Shown here in pieces: positions 1-8,165 of a DNA stretch of 64,000 nt. Numbering within the stretch: position 1 is the stretch's first letter; every line of letters starts with the position of its first letter. The position numbers were made by a program, and so were the translations under genes. The DNA comes from Acinetobacter sp. (GTDB taxonomy: Bacteria > Pseudomonadota > Gammaproteobacteria > Pseudomonadales > Moraxellaceae), in the NCBI GenBank assembly GCA_031277915.1, contig JAITLL010000055.1:1-64000 (forward strand), written 5' to 3'. The notes beneath the pieces were generated by a model. The model was given only the letters and a program-made list of their open reading frames with translations, ran no database searches and was not told where the DNA came from.

Positions 1-117
1 AATCTTTATAATCTTTATAATCTTTATAATCTTTATAATCTTTATAATCTTTATAATCTTTATAATCTTTATAATCTTTATAATCTTTATAATCTTTATA
101 ATCTTTATAATCTTTAT
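1..117. repeat. 9-bp tandem repeat, 13 visible copies
   Basis: The unit AATCTTTAT repeats 13 times without a mismatch and reaches the left edge, so the array is probably longer. On the minus strand the unit is in frame with the coding region that covers it and encodes Tyr-Lys-Asp, so copy-number change would lengthen or shorten the protein tail by three residues without shifting the frame. Perfect identity of all copies suggests recent expansion by slippage. Confidence 0.97.
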
Positions 118-1132
118 ATTCTTTTTTTTCTTCATTTCCTTTTTTTTCATAGTTTTTAGTTAATTCGTATATACCAGCTTTTTCTACTAAATTTTTAAAA
201 TCTGAGTGTGCGATTTCAATTGCATGAGATTTTGCTTTCACGTTAGTAATGATAAAGTCAATTTGATCAGCTATTTGAGATTTTGTTTCTTCTAATTCTA
301 GCTTAATTTTTTGGTTTTCATTACCGATTGTTTTTGAGTATTCTAACTCAATACTTTGAGTTTTTTCATTTAAATTAGCTAAGTTTTTTAACGCTGAATC
401 GACACCATTATTAAGTAAATTATGGCTTTTAAGAATTTTATCATTATCTAATTTTAAAATTTTAAATTGGTTTTCATATTTTTTTGTCAAATTACTTATT
501 TCATTTTCAAAACGTTTTAAAATTAATGTGGTTTCTTCTTTAAATCTTTTTTGATAATCTATATCAAATCTATCTTTTTCAGTTTTAATTTCTTCATTCA
601 GAGAATTTTTAATGATATTAAGATTTTTGTAGATGTTTTCTAAGTTTTTGATTATTTCTTCATTTAATATTCTTATTTTTTCAATAGTTTGGATAACAAA
701 GGATTCAAGTGGTCTTAATATTATATGTCCTCCATCTTTTGATTTTAATTCAGGAAAAAGTCCTTTACAAAGTTCTTTAAATTTTTCTATTAGAATTTCT
801 GTATCTTTAATTAAATCAAATGAATAGTTGACCTCTGTGTTGTAATTTTCTAAGATAATATCTCTGGAATGAGTAGATGTATACTTTAAGAATAGATTTT
901 CTATACTATATGTTAATCCTCTAATTTTATTGCTAGCACTATTTATTATTGTTTTTTGCTCAAGTAGATTATTCGTGGGATTTTTATGGGCGTCTGTAAG
1001 CTCTAGGTGCTCATCTATTTGTTCTTCTAGTTCGTTGTAAAAAAAAGTATAGGTTTTTTTATTATTAAAATTAGTATTTCTAATTTCACCTAAATTATGA
1101 ATAAAATCATTTTTATTAGATTCAACATCCAC
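1..1132 (-). CDS. Coiled-coil protein with Tyr-Lys-Asp repeat tail, partial, possible 5' frameshift
   Basis: I do not recognise this protein. The frame is open for about 377 codons from a GTG at 1132 to the left edge, where it enters the 9-bp repeat. The product is rich in Lys, Glu, Asn and Ile, without Pro- or Gly-rich parts, and reads as long alpha-helical coiled coil from about residue 150 on; the visible C-terminal part is a Lys/Glu stretch followed by repeated Tyr-Lys-Asp. No membrane segment or signal peptide is seen. An ATG at 1160-1158 is followed by seven A and is out of frame by one base; with six A it would read MKKFWGKNSVDVESNK and join this frame. GTG 1132 is therefore a fallback start. 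The base composition is far more AT-rich than the core genes nearby, which suggests acquired DNA. Confidence 0.6.
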   Translation of the reverse strand, partial: MDVESNKNDFIHNLGEIRNTNFNNKKTYTFFYNELEEQIDEHLELTDAHKNPTNNLLEQKTIINSASNKIRGLTYSIENLFLKYTSTHSRDIILENYNTEVNYSFDLIKDTEILIEKFKELCKGLFPELKSKDGGHIILRPLESFVIQTIEKIRILNEEIIKNLENIYKNLNIIKNSLNEEIKTEKDRFDIDYQKRFKEETTLILKRFENEISNLTKKYENQFKILKLDNDKILKSHNLLNNGVDSALKNLANLNEKTQSIELEYSKTIGNENQKIKLELEETKSQIADQIDFIITNVKAKSHAIEIAHSDFKNLVEKAGIYELTKNYEKKGNEEKKEYKDYKDYKDYKDYKDYKDYKDYKDYKDYKDYKDYKDYKD

Positions 1133-1409
1133 TGAATTTTTTCCCCAAAATTTTTTTCATAAAATAGTAAGTACTTATATTGACATAATGATGAACTATC
1201 ATCAAGTTACAATAAAATGAATAGGGTTATGGATTTTTGAAATAGTTAATGAATAAATCCTAAATTTTTAGAGAAAACATTTACGGTTATAGATACAGCA
1301 AAGCAGAGCAGATAAGAAGCTATTACAGTGGAAATATCAATTATTAATACCTTTATAAACCCTCATTTAACAATAACTCACTCATTATTTATCCTTACTT
1401 TTTAATGAT

Positions 1410-1607
1410 CTAATTTAAAACAAATGTCATTTTGTGTGCTTGACTGCAAAAGGGTTGAGCACTATTCTTTGCCTGCTGGCCTACATTGCCAGTCGGTCGT
1501 CGCAGACCGCATATTATCTCCCGCATCAGAGCCATTCCTTCTGAGGAATACTCATATGTGGTAGCCACTCGTTCCTTTCCCGTAGCGGTAGGACGGGAAA
1601 GGGACAC
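1410..1607 (-). CDS. Small ORF in phage-like RNA-structured region, possibly Ash/Icd-like
   Basis: This is a 65-residue frame with a basic, Cys-containing product. The segment SSEGMALMREIICGLRRP resembles, by eye only, the loosely conserved core of Ash/Icd-like proteins (host cell division inhibitors) of P4- and P1-type elements. It lies over a hairpin-dense segment and has no clear ribosome binding site, so the DNA may be conserved as RNA rather than as protein. It could also be the 3' part of a gene frameshifted relative to the small frame at 1673-1864. Low certainty. Confidence 0.25.
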   Translation of the reverse strand: MSLSRPTATGKERVATTYEYSSEGMALMREIICGLRRPTGNVGQQAKNSAQPFCSQAHKMTFVLN

Positions 1608-1652
1608 CTACGGGTGTGCTAGTTTGAGATAATACTAGTCTGCGAACCCTTT
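1449..1652 (-). ncRNA. Candidate structured/antisense RNA region (P4/P1 immunity-like)
   Basis: Five strong hairpins lie within about 165 bases: stems 1476-1480/1488-1492, 1494-1498/1505-1509, 1534-1539/1544-1549, 1574-1583/1593-1602 (10 bp) and 1604-1608/1613-1617, followed by 1619-1623/1634-1638. Directly beside the last one, 1638-1652 on the plus strand (GTCTGCGAACCCTTT) is complementary in two adjacent halves to separate upstream segments, 1500-1507 (TCGCAGAC) and 1449-1456 (AAAGGGTT). Split complementarity between a short structured RNA and the following mRNA is the architecture of C4/CI antisense RNAs of P1 and P4 elements. The minus strand is preferred because both small frames lie there. 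Family assignment is inference. Confidence 0.4.
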
Positions 1653-1672
1653 CTCGTTCTGCCACCATAATT

Positions 1673-1864
1673 CTATAAATGTCTGGCAGAACTCCCAATA
1701 AAAAGGAGTTGGCTTTGCACATCCATTATTTCTTGGCAGCCGTTGCCAAAAGCTATAACAACACAACTTAGTTTTTTATGAGTCTGATCGCCATGTGGCT
1801 GATTAGGCTTTAAATCGTCACGACTAAAACTTAGCAACAATAAAACTTGAGATGTGCCAAGCAC
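1673..1864 (-). CDS. Small ORF of unknown function upstream of the hairpin region
   Basis: This is a 63-residue frame, MLGTSQVLLLL at the start and a Cys-containing middle, on the same strand as and just upstream of the hairpin region. The DNA carries two further inverted repeats (1690-1695/1705-1710 and 1733-1738/1744-1749). No ribosome binding site is evident and I recognise no family. It may be the 5' part of a decayed gene whose other part is the frame at 1410-1607, which is in a different frame. Confidence 0.15.
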   Translation of the reverse strand: MLGTSQVLLLLSFSRDDLKPNQPHGDQTHKKLSCVVIAFGNGCQEIMDVQSQLLFIGSSARHL

Positions 1865-1880
1865 TGTCTTGCGGCTTTGA

Positions 1881-1918
1881 TGTGCCTTTTTTCTCCCAGA
1901 AAAGGCACAGGCTTTTTA
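1881..1918 (+). terminator. Stem-loop, possible terminator of the accessory segment
   Basis: TGTGCCTTTT (1881-1890) pairs perfectly with AAAAGGCACA (1900-1909) around a 9-base loop, and GGCTTTTT follows. It lies just before the TetR gene. The T run is offset by a few bases, so it could also be a boundary hairpin of the accessory DNA. Confidence 0.4.
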
Positions 1919-1952
1919 TATCTCTTTTACAAACAACAAAAAATTATTTTAA

Positions 1953-2522
1953 GTGGCCTATATGAAAAATTTAAATGCTTCATTTAGAAAATTACAAGTG
2001 CTCCAAACTGCAATAAATTTATTTAAACAATATGGGTTTAACAAAGTCGGGGTAGATCGAATTATTGCCGAATCTCAACTGACCAAAGCCACCTTTTACA
2101 ACTACTTTCACTCAAAAGAACGGCTCATAGAAATGTGTCTGATGCACCAAAAAGATATGTTAATGGAGCAAATGAGAAAGGTGATAGAAACTTCACAGTA
2201 TTCACCCTTAACACATCAACTTAGGCAGATTTACCTGATTCATGCCGACTTAAATAGCGCTTATTATTTGCTGTTTAAAGCAATTTTTGAAATTAAAATG
2301 CTTTATCCCCATGCTTACCAAAGTGCTATACGTTATAGACGTTGGCTAAAAAATGAAACTTTCTGCCTTATGGTCGAAACTAAAAAAACCGCTTCTTATG
2401 CTGAAGCAGAGATTTTTGGATTTATGATTGATAGTGCCATTCTGGAGCTTTTAAGTTCCCATCAAAATGAAGAACCAAAGGCGTTATTAGAATATTTTTT
2501 AACGCGTTTTATAGTGGTGTAG
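1953..2522 (+). CDS. TetR/AcrR family transcriptional regulator
   Basis: A one-component repressor of about 189 residues, the usual TetR length. The N-terminal helix-turn-helix is at about residues 15-60, with the typical pattern NLFKQYGFNKVGVDRIIAES and then LTKATFYNYFHSKERLI. The C-terminal ligand domain is not assignable to a subfamily. The longest frame begins at a GTG; an in-frame ATG at 1962 is an equally good start and neither has a strong ribosome binding site. No gene is divergently oriented next to it, so its target is not obvious; the nearest genes are the accessory segment on the left and an OsmE-like lipoprotein on the right. Confidence 0.85.
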   Translation: MAYMKNLNASFRKLQVLQTAINLFKQYGFNKVGVDRIIAESQLTKATFYNYFHSKERLIEMCLMHQKDMLMEQMRKVIETSQYSPLTHQLRQIYLIHADLNSAYYLLFKAIFEIKMLYPHAYQSAIRYRRWLKNETFCLMVETKKTASYAEAEIFGFMIDSAILELLSSHQNEEPKALLEYFLTRFIVV

Positions 2523-2770
2523 GGTGTATGTTCTATTATTTTTTTAAATATAAATTTAATTTTTAAAGGCTATTTTTAAAATGGAGTGAATATAATTAAT
2601 GGAAACTGAATGGGTTAATTCACTGACTATGCATTAGCTATTATAAATAGCGATTTATTTATTTTAAAATGCCTCTGCAAAAAAAGCAGGGGTGGTTTAT
2701 ACAAAGCTATAAATAAGACTAAAATTTCTCTTAAATATTGAAAATTTGATATAAATTTTTAGTCCACTGT

Positions 2771-3109
2771 TTAAGATGGTTTTATAACGAATTTATCGCA
2801 ATTGCTAAGAGTATAAATATCTCTGACACGCTTTTCATTATTAAATACAATTGCATGATTAATAGGTTCATGCTTTTTTTTAGTGAAAGTGATGTAATCA
2901 AGACATGTGCTGTCAATTTGACGTAAAGTGATTTCTCTTATCGGTTGCCCCATCACATGTATTACTTCGGATCTACTCATACCGTCTTTTACTTTCATAA
3001 TCGGATCATTACGTAAACTGAATAATTTATCAATATCACCACAGGCTATGAGCAACAAGCTGCTACCAATTAGAAGGACTGACATGCTTATGTGAAACAG
3101 GTTTTTCAT
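2771..3109 (-). CDS. OsmE-like small outer-membrane lipoprotein
   Basis: 112 residues with a lipoprotein signal peptide ending in LLIAC, so Cys23 is the likely lipidated residue. The rest matches the OsmE/SmpA (BamE-like) fold: VKDGMSRSEVIHVMGQP corresponds to the VKKGMSRAQV motif of E. coli OsmE, and the conserved Cys after it (STCLDY) and a second Cys near the end (LSNCDKF) are also present. OsmE in enterobacteria is an osmotically induced lipoprotein of unclear function. The residue after the lipidated Cys is Gly, not Asp, so transport to the outer membrane is expected. It stands alone between two long intergenic stretches. Confidence 0.75.
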   Translation of the reverse strand: MKNLFHISMSVLLIGSSLLLIACGDIDKLFSLRNDPIMKVKDGMSRSEVIHVMGQPIREITLRQIDSTCLDYITFTKKKHEPINHAIVFNNEKRVRDIYTLSNCDKFVIKPS

Positions 3110-3498
3110 ATTTTTTCCTTAGTATTTAGAAAAAAATAAACACCATGTCTTAGATGATTGACTTTAATCACTCACGTTTCTCTTGAAACTACGTTTAAAG
3201 TAAAATCATGCTCAGATGTTTAAAAATATTCTTTTATAGATATTATATGTGGAGAATAAGCATGTCATTACACATTGATATATATGAGATAAATTTATTA
3301 TTATTTTGAGATAAATGCTTTGTTGTATTTTATATTTTCTAAATAATTTCAAGTTAAAGGTTTTGTGCTTTCACTTATTTACTACTATTCGCTATCGTAT
3401 TATTAAAATCATGGAAATTTATAATAGATATTAAATTAAAGGCTTCCAAATATTTATAATGAAAATTAAAAATGAAAGCCTGAAATTTAAATAAAAAC
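3110..3498. other. Intergenic region, no gene seen
   Basis: About 390 AT-rich bases between the OsmE-like gene and the nitroreductase gene, which are both on the minus strand. Stops are frequent in all frames and no strong hairpin was found. It should contain the promoter of the OsmE-like gene at its left end and the 3' end of the nitroreductase transcript at its right end. Confidence 0.6.
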
Positions 3499-4104
3499 TT
3501 AGAATGTATTTTCAATAATTATATCATCATAAGGAAGTTTACCAACGCGAGGGTAGGGTTGAGATGCTGATTTACCCACGGCAAGCATTAAACATACCAC
3601 ATGATCTTCAGGTAAGTGAATTAACTTTGCCATCGCATCAAAGTCAAAACCATCCATTGGACAGCTATCTAAACCATGCTCTTGAGCAAGTAACATTAAG
3701 GTTTGAGCAAAAATACCTGCACTACGCATAACTTCGTCACGCTGAGTTTGTGGACGGTCACGATAATATTGGTCAATTGCACCAACCATAATATTTTGAA
3801 CTTCTGGAGTCGCCCCATCCCACACACGTTTAGCATCGGCTTCCCACGAGCTTACTTTTGCACATAACACAATCAGTAAAGAAGCCTCGGTAACTTGTGG
3901 TTGGTCCCATGCAATCGTGCGAATCTTTTGTCTTAACTCTACGTCTTCAATAACCACTGGGCGCCAGTGTTGTAAGTTAAAAGCACTTGGTGCATTGGCT
4001 AAAACTTCTTGTAATAACTGTTTTTTGTTATCTTCAGAGAGTTGAAAAGTAGGGTCGAAGCGTTTAATTGCACGGCGGTTACGAAGGGCATCAATAACAT
4101 TCAT
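3499..4104 (-). CDS. Nitroreductase family protein (FMN-dependent)
   Basis: 201 residues, the usual length for a single-domain nitroreductase. The N-terminal RNRRAIKRFDPTFQLS carries the Arg-rich FMN phosphate-binding start of the family, APSAFNLQHWRPVVI is the conserved Ser-x-x-Asn/Gln region, and GLDSCPMDGFD near residue 145-155 is the late flavin-binding loop. The family reduces nitro groups, quinones or flavins with NAD(P)H through FMN; the physiological substrate here is not visible. It lies 51 bases upstream of the glycerate kinase stop codon on the same strand, with the kinase first, so the two may be co-transcribed. Confidence 0.85.
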   Translation of the reverse strand: MNVIDALRNRRAIKRFDPTFQLSEDNKKQLLQEVLANAPSAFNLQHWRPVVIEDVELRQKIRTIAWDQPQVTEASLLIVLCAKVSSWEADAKRVWDGATPEVQNIMVGAIDQYYRDRPQTQRDEVMRSAGIFAQTLMLLAQEHGLDSCPMDGFDFDAMAKLIHLPEDHVVCLMLAVGKSASQPYPRVGKLPYDDIIIENTF

Positions 4105-4155
4105 AAGATTTTCCTATTTATTGGTTTGACCGTTTTGAAAACAACAAAGTAATGT

Positions 4156-5298
4156 TTAAGGTTGGTTCATATTAAACTGAATTAATCTCGCAATATCGAC
4201 TGTTCGCTCATAAATCAGTTCTGCTGCATATTCACAGGCTTGTTCTAAAGGTATGGGGCCATTGACTAGCGAAAAAGCAGCCGTAACGCCGTGTTCATAA
4301 AGTGCTTGATAACCTTCGCCTAAAGTTCCTGCAATGACAATCACTGGAAGATTGTGTGTTTTGGCAATTTGACTCACCCCAAAAACTGTTTTACCACTTA
4401 AGGTCTGTTGGTCAAATTTACCTTCACCCGTAATGACCCAATCTGCATGAGCAATTTTATGCTCAAGTTGATTTAGTTCAGCCACGACTTTAACGCCAGC
4501 TTTAAATTCTGCATTTAAATAACTTTTGGCGGCAAAACCCAAACCACCAGCAGCACCTGAGCCAGCTTCATCTCGTTTGTCGAAACCCAAAAGTTGAGCC
4601 GAGACATCGGCAAAATGGGTAAGGGCTTGATCAAGTAACTGCACTTGAGTCGGGGAAGCACCTTTTTGTGGGCCAAAAATATATGAGGCACCGTTTGGGC
4701 CACAAAGCGGATTGGTCACATCGGCAGCCAATAAAAACCGTGTGTGCTGAATGCGAGAGTCGAAGTGCGTTAAATCAATTTTTGAAAGCTGACGAAGGGC
4801 TAAACCACCTGCGGGTAAAATGTCTTGGTTAGCGTCGAGTAAAACTGCACCCAAAGCACTGAGTAATCCTGTGCCGCCATCATTGGTTGCACTGCCGCCT
4901 ACAGTTAAAATAATGTCTTTTGCACCCGCATCTAAAGCATCCAGAACGAGCTCGCCTGTGCCAAAGGTTGTGCTGTGGCAAGCGTCTCGCTCTGACGGTG
5001 GGACAAGTTGTATGCCGCTCGCTTGTGCCATTTCAATCATGGCGATTTTCTGATGTGCTAACCATCCCCATTTAGCTTGAACAGATTTGCCCAATGGCCC
5101 GACCACAGTTTTTTCACGCCATTGACCGTTACACACCTCTAAAACAGCTTCAATCGTTCCTTCACCGCCATCTGCCATAGGGCATAAAATCGTTTCTGCA
5201 TGGGGGAAAACTGCTTGCCATCCTTTGGCAATGGCTTGAGCTACCTTTAAAGCAGATAAGCTGTCTTTAAATGAATCGGGGGCGATTACAACCTTCAT
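4156..5298 (-). CDS. Glycerate kinase (GlxK/GarK family)
   Basis: 380 residues, family length. The N-terminal signature MKVVIAPDSFKDSLSALKVA and the PMADGGEGTIEA segment are typical of GarK/GlxK-type glycerate 2-kinases, and the central VGGSATNDGGTGLLSALGA and C-terminal VITGEGKFDQQTLSGKTVFG motifs form the rest of the active site. It phosphorylates glycerate with ATP to 2-phosphoglycerate, feeding glyoxylate- or sugar-acid-derived carbon into glycolysis. The gene starts at an ATG with an AT-rich leader and is followed by the nitroreductase gene on the same strand. No glyoxylate carboligase genes are beside it. Confidence 0.92.
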   Translation of the reverse strand: MKVVIAPDSFKDSLSALKVAQAIAKGWQAVFPHAETILCPMADGGEGTIEAVLEVCNGQWREKTVVGPLGKSVQAKWGWLAHQKIAMIEMAQASGIQLVPPSERDACHSTTFGTGELVLDALDAGAKDIILTVGGSATNDGGTGLLSALGAVLLDANQDILPAGGLALRQLSKIDLTHFDSRIQHTRFLLAADVTNPLCGPNGASYIFGPQKGASPTQVQLLDQALTHFADVSAQLLGFDKRDEAGSGAAGGLGFAAKSYLNAEFKAGVKVVAELNQLEHKIAHADWVITGEGKFDQQTLSGKTVFGVSQIAKTHNLPVIVIAGTLGEGYQALYEHGVTAAFSLVNGPIPLEQACEYAAELIYERTVDIARLIQFNMNQP

Positions 5299-5675
5299 AA
5301 ATGCTCTAATACGGATAGATTTCTCATTGTTTTATACTGCTTAATACGAAAAAAACATAGATAAAGACATGTAAGTGTCAATTTTTAAAAAGAAATACAA
5401 TAATGTTTTTATCTGTAAAACTTACAACTATTAAATTTTTAACTGATTGTTTTAATTGGTATTGTTTGAATAATATGCTTGGGGCGAATGATTGTAATTG
5501 TAAACAATATGGCACATATTATAAGAACGGTTGGGCAAGCTTTAAAATAGTGGGAAACATAAAAAGTAGATTCTACGAATAACCTGAGCAACAGATTGTC
5601 TTGATATAACCATGATTTAAATTGTGATTTTATTGAATCTGTTAAGTATGTAAAAAGAAATAAGAGGATGAAAAA
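5299..5675. other. Divergent intergenic region, no gene seen
   Basis: About 375 AT-rich bases between the glycerate kinase gene (minus) and the YdeP-type oxidoreductase gene (plus), which must hold both promoters. No strong inverted repeat or recognisable regulator site was found. A ribosome binding site AGAGGA at 5663-5668 serves the GTG start of the right-hand gene. Confidence 0.6.
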
Positions 5676-8084
5676 GTGGATAATTCAGAAGAACAAAAGC
5701 ATATACAGGAAAATAATAATTTTGCGCGAATTGAGCCATATACTCATCCTGCTGGCGGGTGGGGCGCACTGCTCAGTGTCGCTCGAAACCTAAAGCGACA
5801 AGATATTTTAGGCAAAGGTTCAATCACCTTACTCAACATTAACCAGCCGACAGGCTTTGACTGTCCTGGTTGTGCATGGCCTGAAAAGAAAGACACTCAT
5901 GCATTTAACTTTTGTGAAAATGGTGCCAAAGCAGTTGCTTTTGAGGCGACCAGTAAAACAGTGACTCCTGAATATTTCGCAGGCCATACAGTCAGTTGGC
6001 TGTCAGAGCAAAGTGACTTTTTCCTAGAAGACTTAGGCCGTTTAACCGATCCAGTTCGTTATGACGCTGCAACCGATAAATATGTGCCTATTTCGTGGGA
6101 CGATGCATTTAAGATCATTGCTCAACATTTACATGCGCTAGACAACCCAGACCAAGCGGCATTTTATACGTCAGGCCGTGCCAGTAACGAAGCAGCATTT
6201 TTATATCAATTGTTTGTGCGAAGCTTTGGTACAAATAACTTTCCAGACTGTTCGAACATGTGCCATGAAACCACAAGTGTCGGTTTGCTTGACTCGATTG
6301 GTTTAGGAAAAGGTACAGTCACTCTAGACGACTTCGATATAGCCGACGCTATTTTTAGTTTTGGGCACAACCCCGGTACGAATCATCCACGTATGTTAGG
6401 TACTTTGCGTGAAGTGTCTAAACGCGGTGGCAACATTATTGCGATTAACCCGATTAAAGAACGCGGCTTAGAGCGTTTCCAAGACCCACAAGCCCCACTC
6501 GAAATGATGACCAATGGTAGTACGCCAATTAGTCGTTATTATTTCCAGCCAAAAATTGGGGGTGACTATGCACTGATGTTGGGAATGTTAAAGCACTTAA
6601 ATGAATGGGATAAAAAAGCAATTGCCTCAGGTAAACCAAGTGTTTTCGACCGAAACTTTATTGCGGTCAATACCGTTGGTTTCGATGAAATGATTGCTGA
6701 GGTAGAAAGAACCGAGTGGGCAGATATTTATAAGCACTCAGGTTTATCGCCTGAACATTTAGAAAAACTCGCCAAACTGTTTTTAGACTCTGATCGTTCA
6801 ATTTTCTGTTGGGGTATGGGCATTACCCAGCACCGCCACGGAACTGCCAATGTACATATGTTGGCTAATTTGTTGTTGGTGCGTGGCCAAATTGGTAGAC
6901 CGGGTGCAGGGCTTTGTCCGGTTCGTGGGCACAGTAATGTGCAAGGCGACCGCACGATGGGTATTAATGAGTTACCTAGCCCTAAATTACTCGACAACAT
7001 TGACCGCGTATTTGGAATTAAATCGCCAAGAAAAAATGGGCATGGTGTGGTCGAAACTATTAAAGCCATGGCTGAAGGTGAAGTTAAAGTCTTTATTGGT
7101 CTAGGCGGAAACTTTGCAGTTGCAACCCCCGATACGCCTTTTACACAAGACGCACTTAGAAAATGTGATTTAACTGTCCATGTCGCAACAAAGTTAAATC
7201 GTAGCCATTTGGTATGTGGTAAAGATGCGCTTATTTTGCCATGTTTAGGTCGTACCGAAATTGATGAACAGCTTCATGGCCCGCAAGCAATTTCTGTTGA
7301 AGACTCAATGAGTAATGTTCACTTGTCGGCAGGGCGCAATACCCCAATTTCTGAAAATATTTTGTCTGAACCGGATATTGTGGCAAGAATGGCAGAAGCA
7401 GTACTTCCAGACAGTCAGATTAAATGGAAATGGTATATCGAAAGTTATGACCGCATCCGTGATTCAATTGCCGATGTATTTGATGAGTTCCATGACTTTA
7501 ATTTACGTGTTTATAACCCGGGCGGTTTCCATCTAGAGCATCCAGCCAATCAGCACATCTGGAATACAAAAAGTGGTAAAGCGCAGTTTATTATTATGCC
7601 ACTTGAAGAAGTCTATGCTGACAAAGAAAATCAGTACGCTGCGGCATATACCGAAAGTAAGGTCTATACCTTAATGACCACTCGCTCTCACGACCAATAC
7701 AACACCACTTTATATGGTCTCGATGACCGTTACCGTGGTGTGTTTGGTCAGCGCCGTGTGCTGTTTATGAACCAAGCCGATATTGATGAAGCGGGCTTTG
7801 AAGCAAACCAGTGGGTCGATATTGAAAGTGTTTTCTCGGATGGTATGAAACGTATTGTGCATAGTTTCCGTATTGTACCCTACAACATTCCACGTGGCAG
7901 CTTAGCCGCTTACTATCCGGAAACCAATCCATTAGTGGCATTAAGCAGTCACGACAAGTATGCCAAGATTCCGGCTTCAAAAAGTGTTCCTGTGATTTTG
8001 CATCCCGGAAATGCACCTGAACATTTTAACTTGGCAACAGCCGTTGACCCTGAAGAAGCTGATAAGAAAGTCAGTAGCCTTTAA
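5676..8084 (+). CDS. YdeP/FdhF-family molybdopterin oxidoreductase, alpha subunit
   Basis: 802 residues. This family is related to formate dehydrogenase H and E. coli YdeP (linked to acid resistance); the substrate is unknown. The N-terminal part has Cys63, Cys66 and Cys80 (FDCPGCAWPE, FCENGAKA), the likely iron-sulfur region, and DCSNMCHETT has Cys196 where FdhF has selenocysteine, so it should be a cysteine-type Mo enzyme. GRPGAGLCPVRGHSNVQGD and the C-terminal dinucleotide-binding domain complete the fold. Translation starts at GTG, eight bases after AGAGGA; the nearby ATG at 5668 is out of frame. The fdhD gene follows, the usual partner for sulfuration of the cofactor. No electron-transfer subunits are encoded next to it. 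Confidence 0.9.
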   Translation: MDNSEEQKHIQENNNFARIEPYTHPAGGWGALLSVARNLKRQDILGKGSITLLNINQPTGFDCPGCAWPEKKDTHAFNFCENGAKAVAFEATSKTVTPEYFAGHTVSWLSEQSDFFLEDLGRLTDPVRYDAATDKYVPISWDDAFKIIAQHLHALDNPDQAAFYTSGRASNEAAFLYQLFVRSFGTNNFPDCSNMCHETTSVGLLDSIGLGKGTVTLDDFDIADAIFSFGHNPGTNHPRMLGTLREVSKRGGNIIAINPIKERGLERFQDPQAPLEMMTNGSTPISRYYFQPKIGGDYALMLGMLKHLNEWDKKAIASGKPSVFDRNFIAVNTVGFDEMIAEVERTEWADIYKHSGLSPEHLEKLAKLFLDSDRSIFCWGMGITQHRHGTANVHMLANLLLVRGQIGRPGAGLCPVRGHSNVQGDRTMGINELPSPKLLDNIDRVFGIKSPRKNGHGVVETIKAMAEGEVKVFIGLGGNFAVATPDTPFTQDALRKCDLTVHVATKLNRSHLVCGKDALILPCLGRTEIDEQLHGPQAISVEDSMSNVHLSAGRNTPISENILSEPDIVARMAEAVLPDSQIKWKWYIESYDRIRDSIADVFDEFHDFNLRVYNPGGFHLEHPANQHIWNTKSGKAQFIIMPLEEVYADKENQYAAAYTESKVYTLMTTRSHDQYNTTLYGLDDRYRGVFGQRRVLFMNQADIDEAGFEANQWVDIESVFSDGMKRIVHSFRIVPYNIPRGSLAAYYPETNPLVALSSHDKYAKIPASKSVPVILHPGNAPEHFNLATAVDPEEADKKVSSL

Positions 8085-8119
8085 GCTCACAATGTAATTT
8101 TTAAATATGTAACTTAAAC

Positions 8120-8146
8120 AAATGGCGCTATCAACAAGCGCCATTT
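8120..8146 (+). promoter_or_regulatory. Stem-loop between the oxidoreductase and fdhD genes
   Basis: AAATGGCGCT pairs perfectly with AGCGCCATTT around the loop ATCAACA. There is no T run after it, and the ribosome binding site of fdhD (AAAGGAA, 8154-8160) starts only a few bases downstream. It is more likely to tune RNA stability or read-through in the operon than to be a full terminator. Confidence 0.6.
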
Positions 8147-8165
8147 CCAAATAAAGGAAATCATT

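Noticed and set aside
1-117. Short direct repeats as a possible CRISPR or origin iteron array
   Set aside because: The 9-bp units are contiguous, without spacers, and stay in frame with a long minus-strand reading frame, so a coding microsatellite explains them better.
633-827. Plus-strand frame of 64 codons
   Set aside because: It lies opposite the long coiled-coil frame, is not preceded by a ribosome binding site and has a biased hydrophobic composition typical of an antisense shadow.
2672-2692. Stem CCTCTGC/GCAGGGG after the TetR gene
   Set aside because: Could be a weak terminator, but the stem has a G-T pair and no T run follows, so it was not listed.
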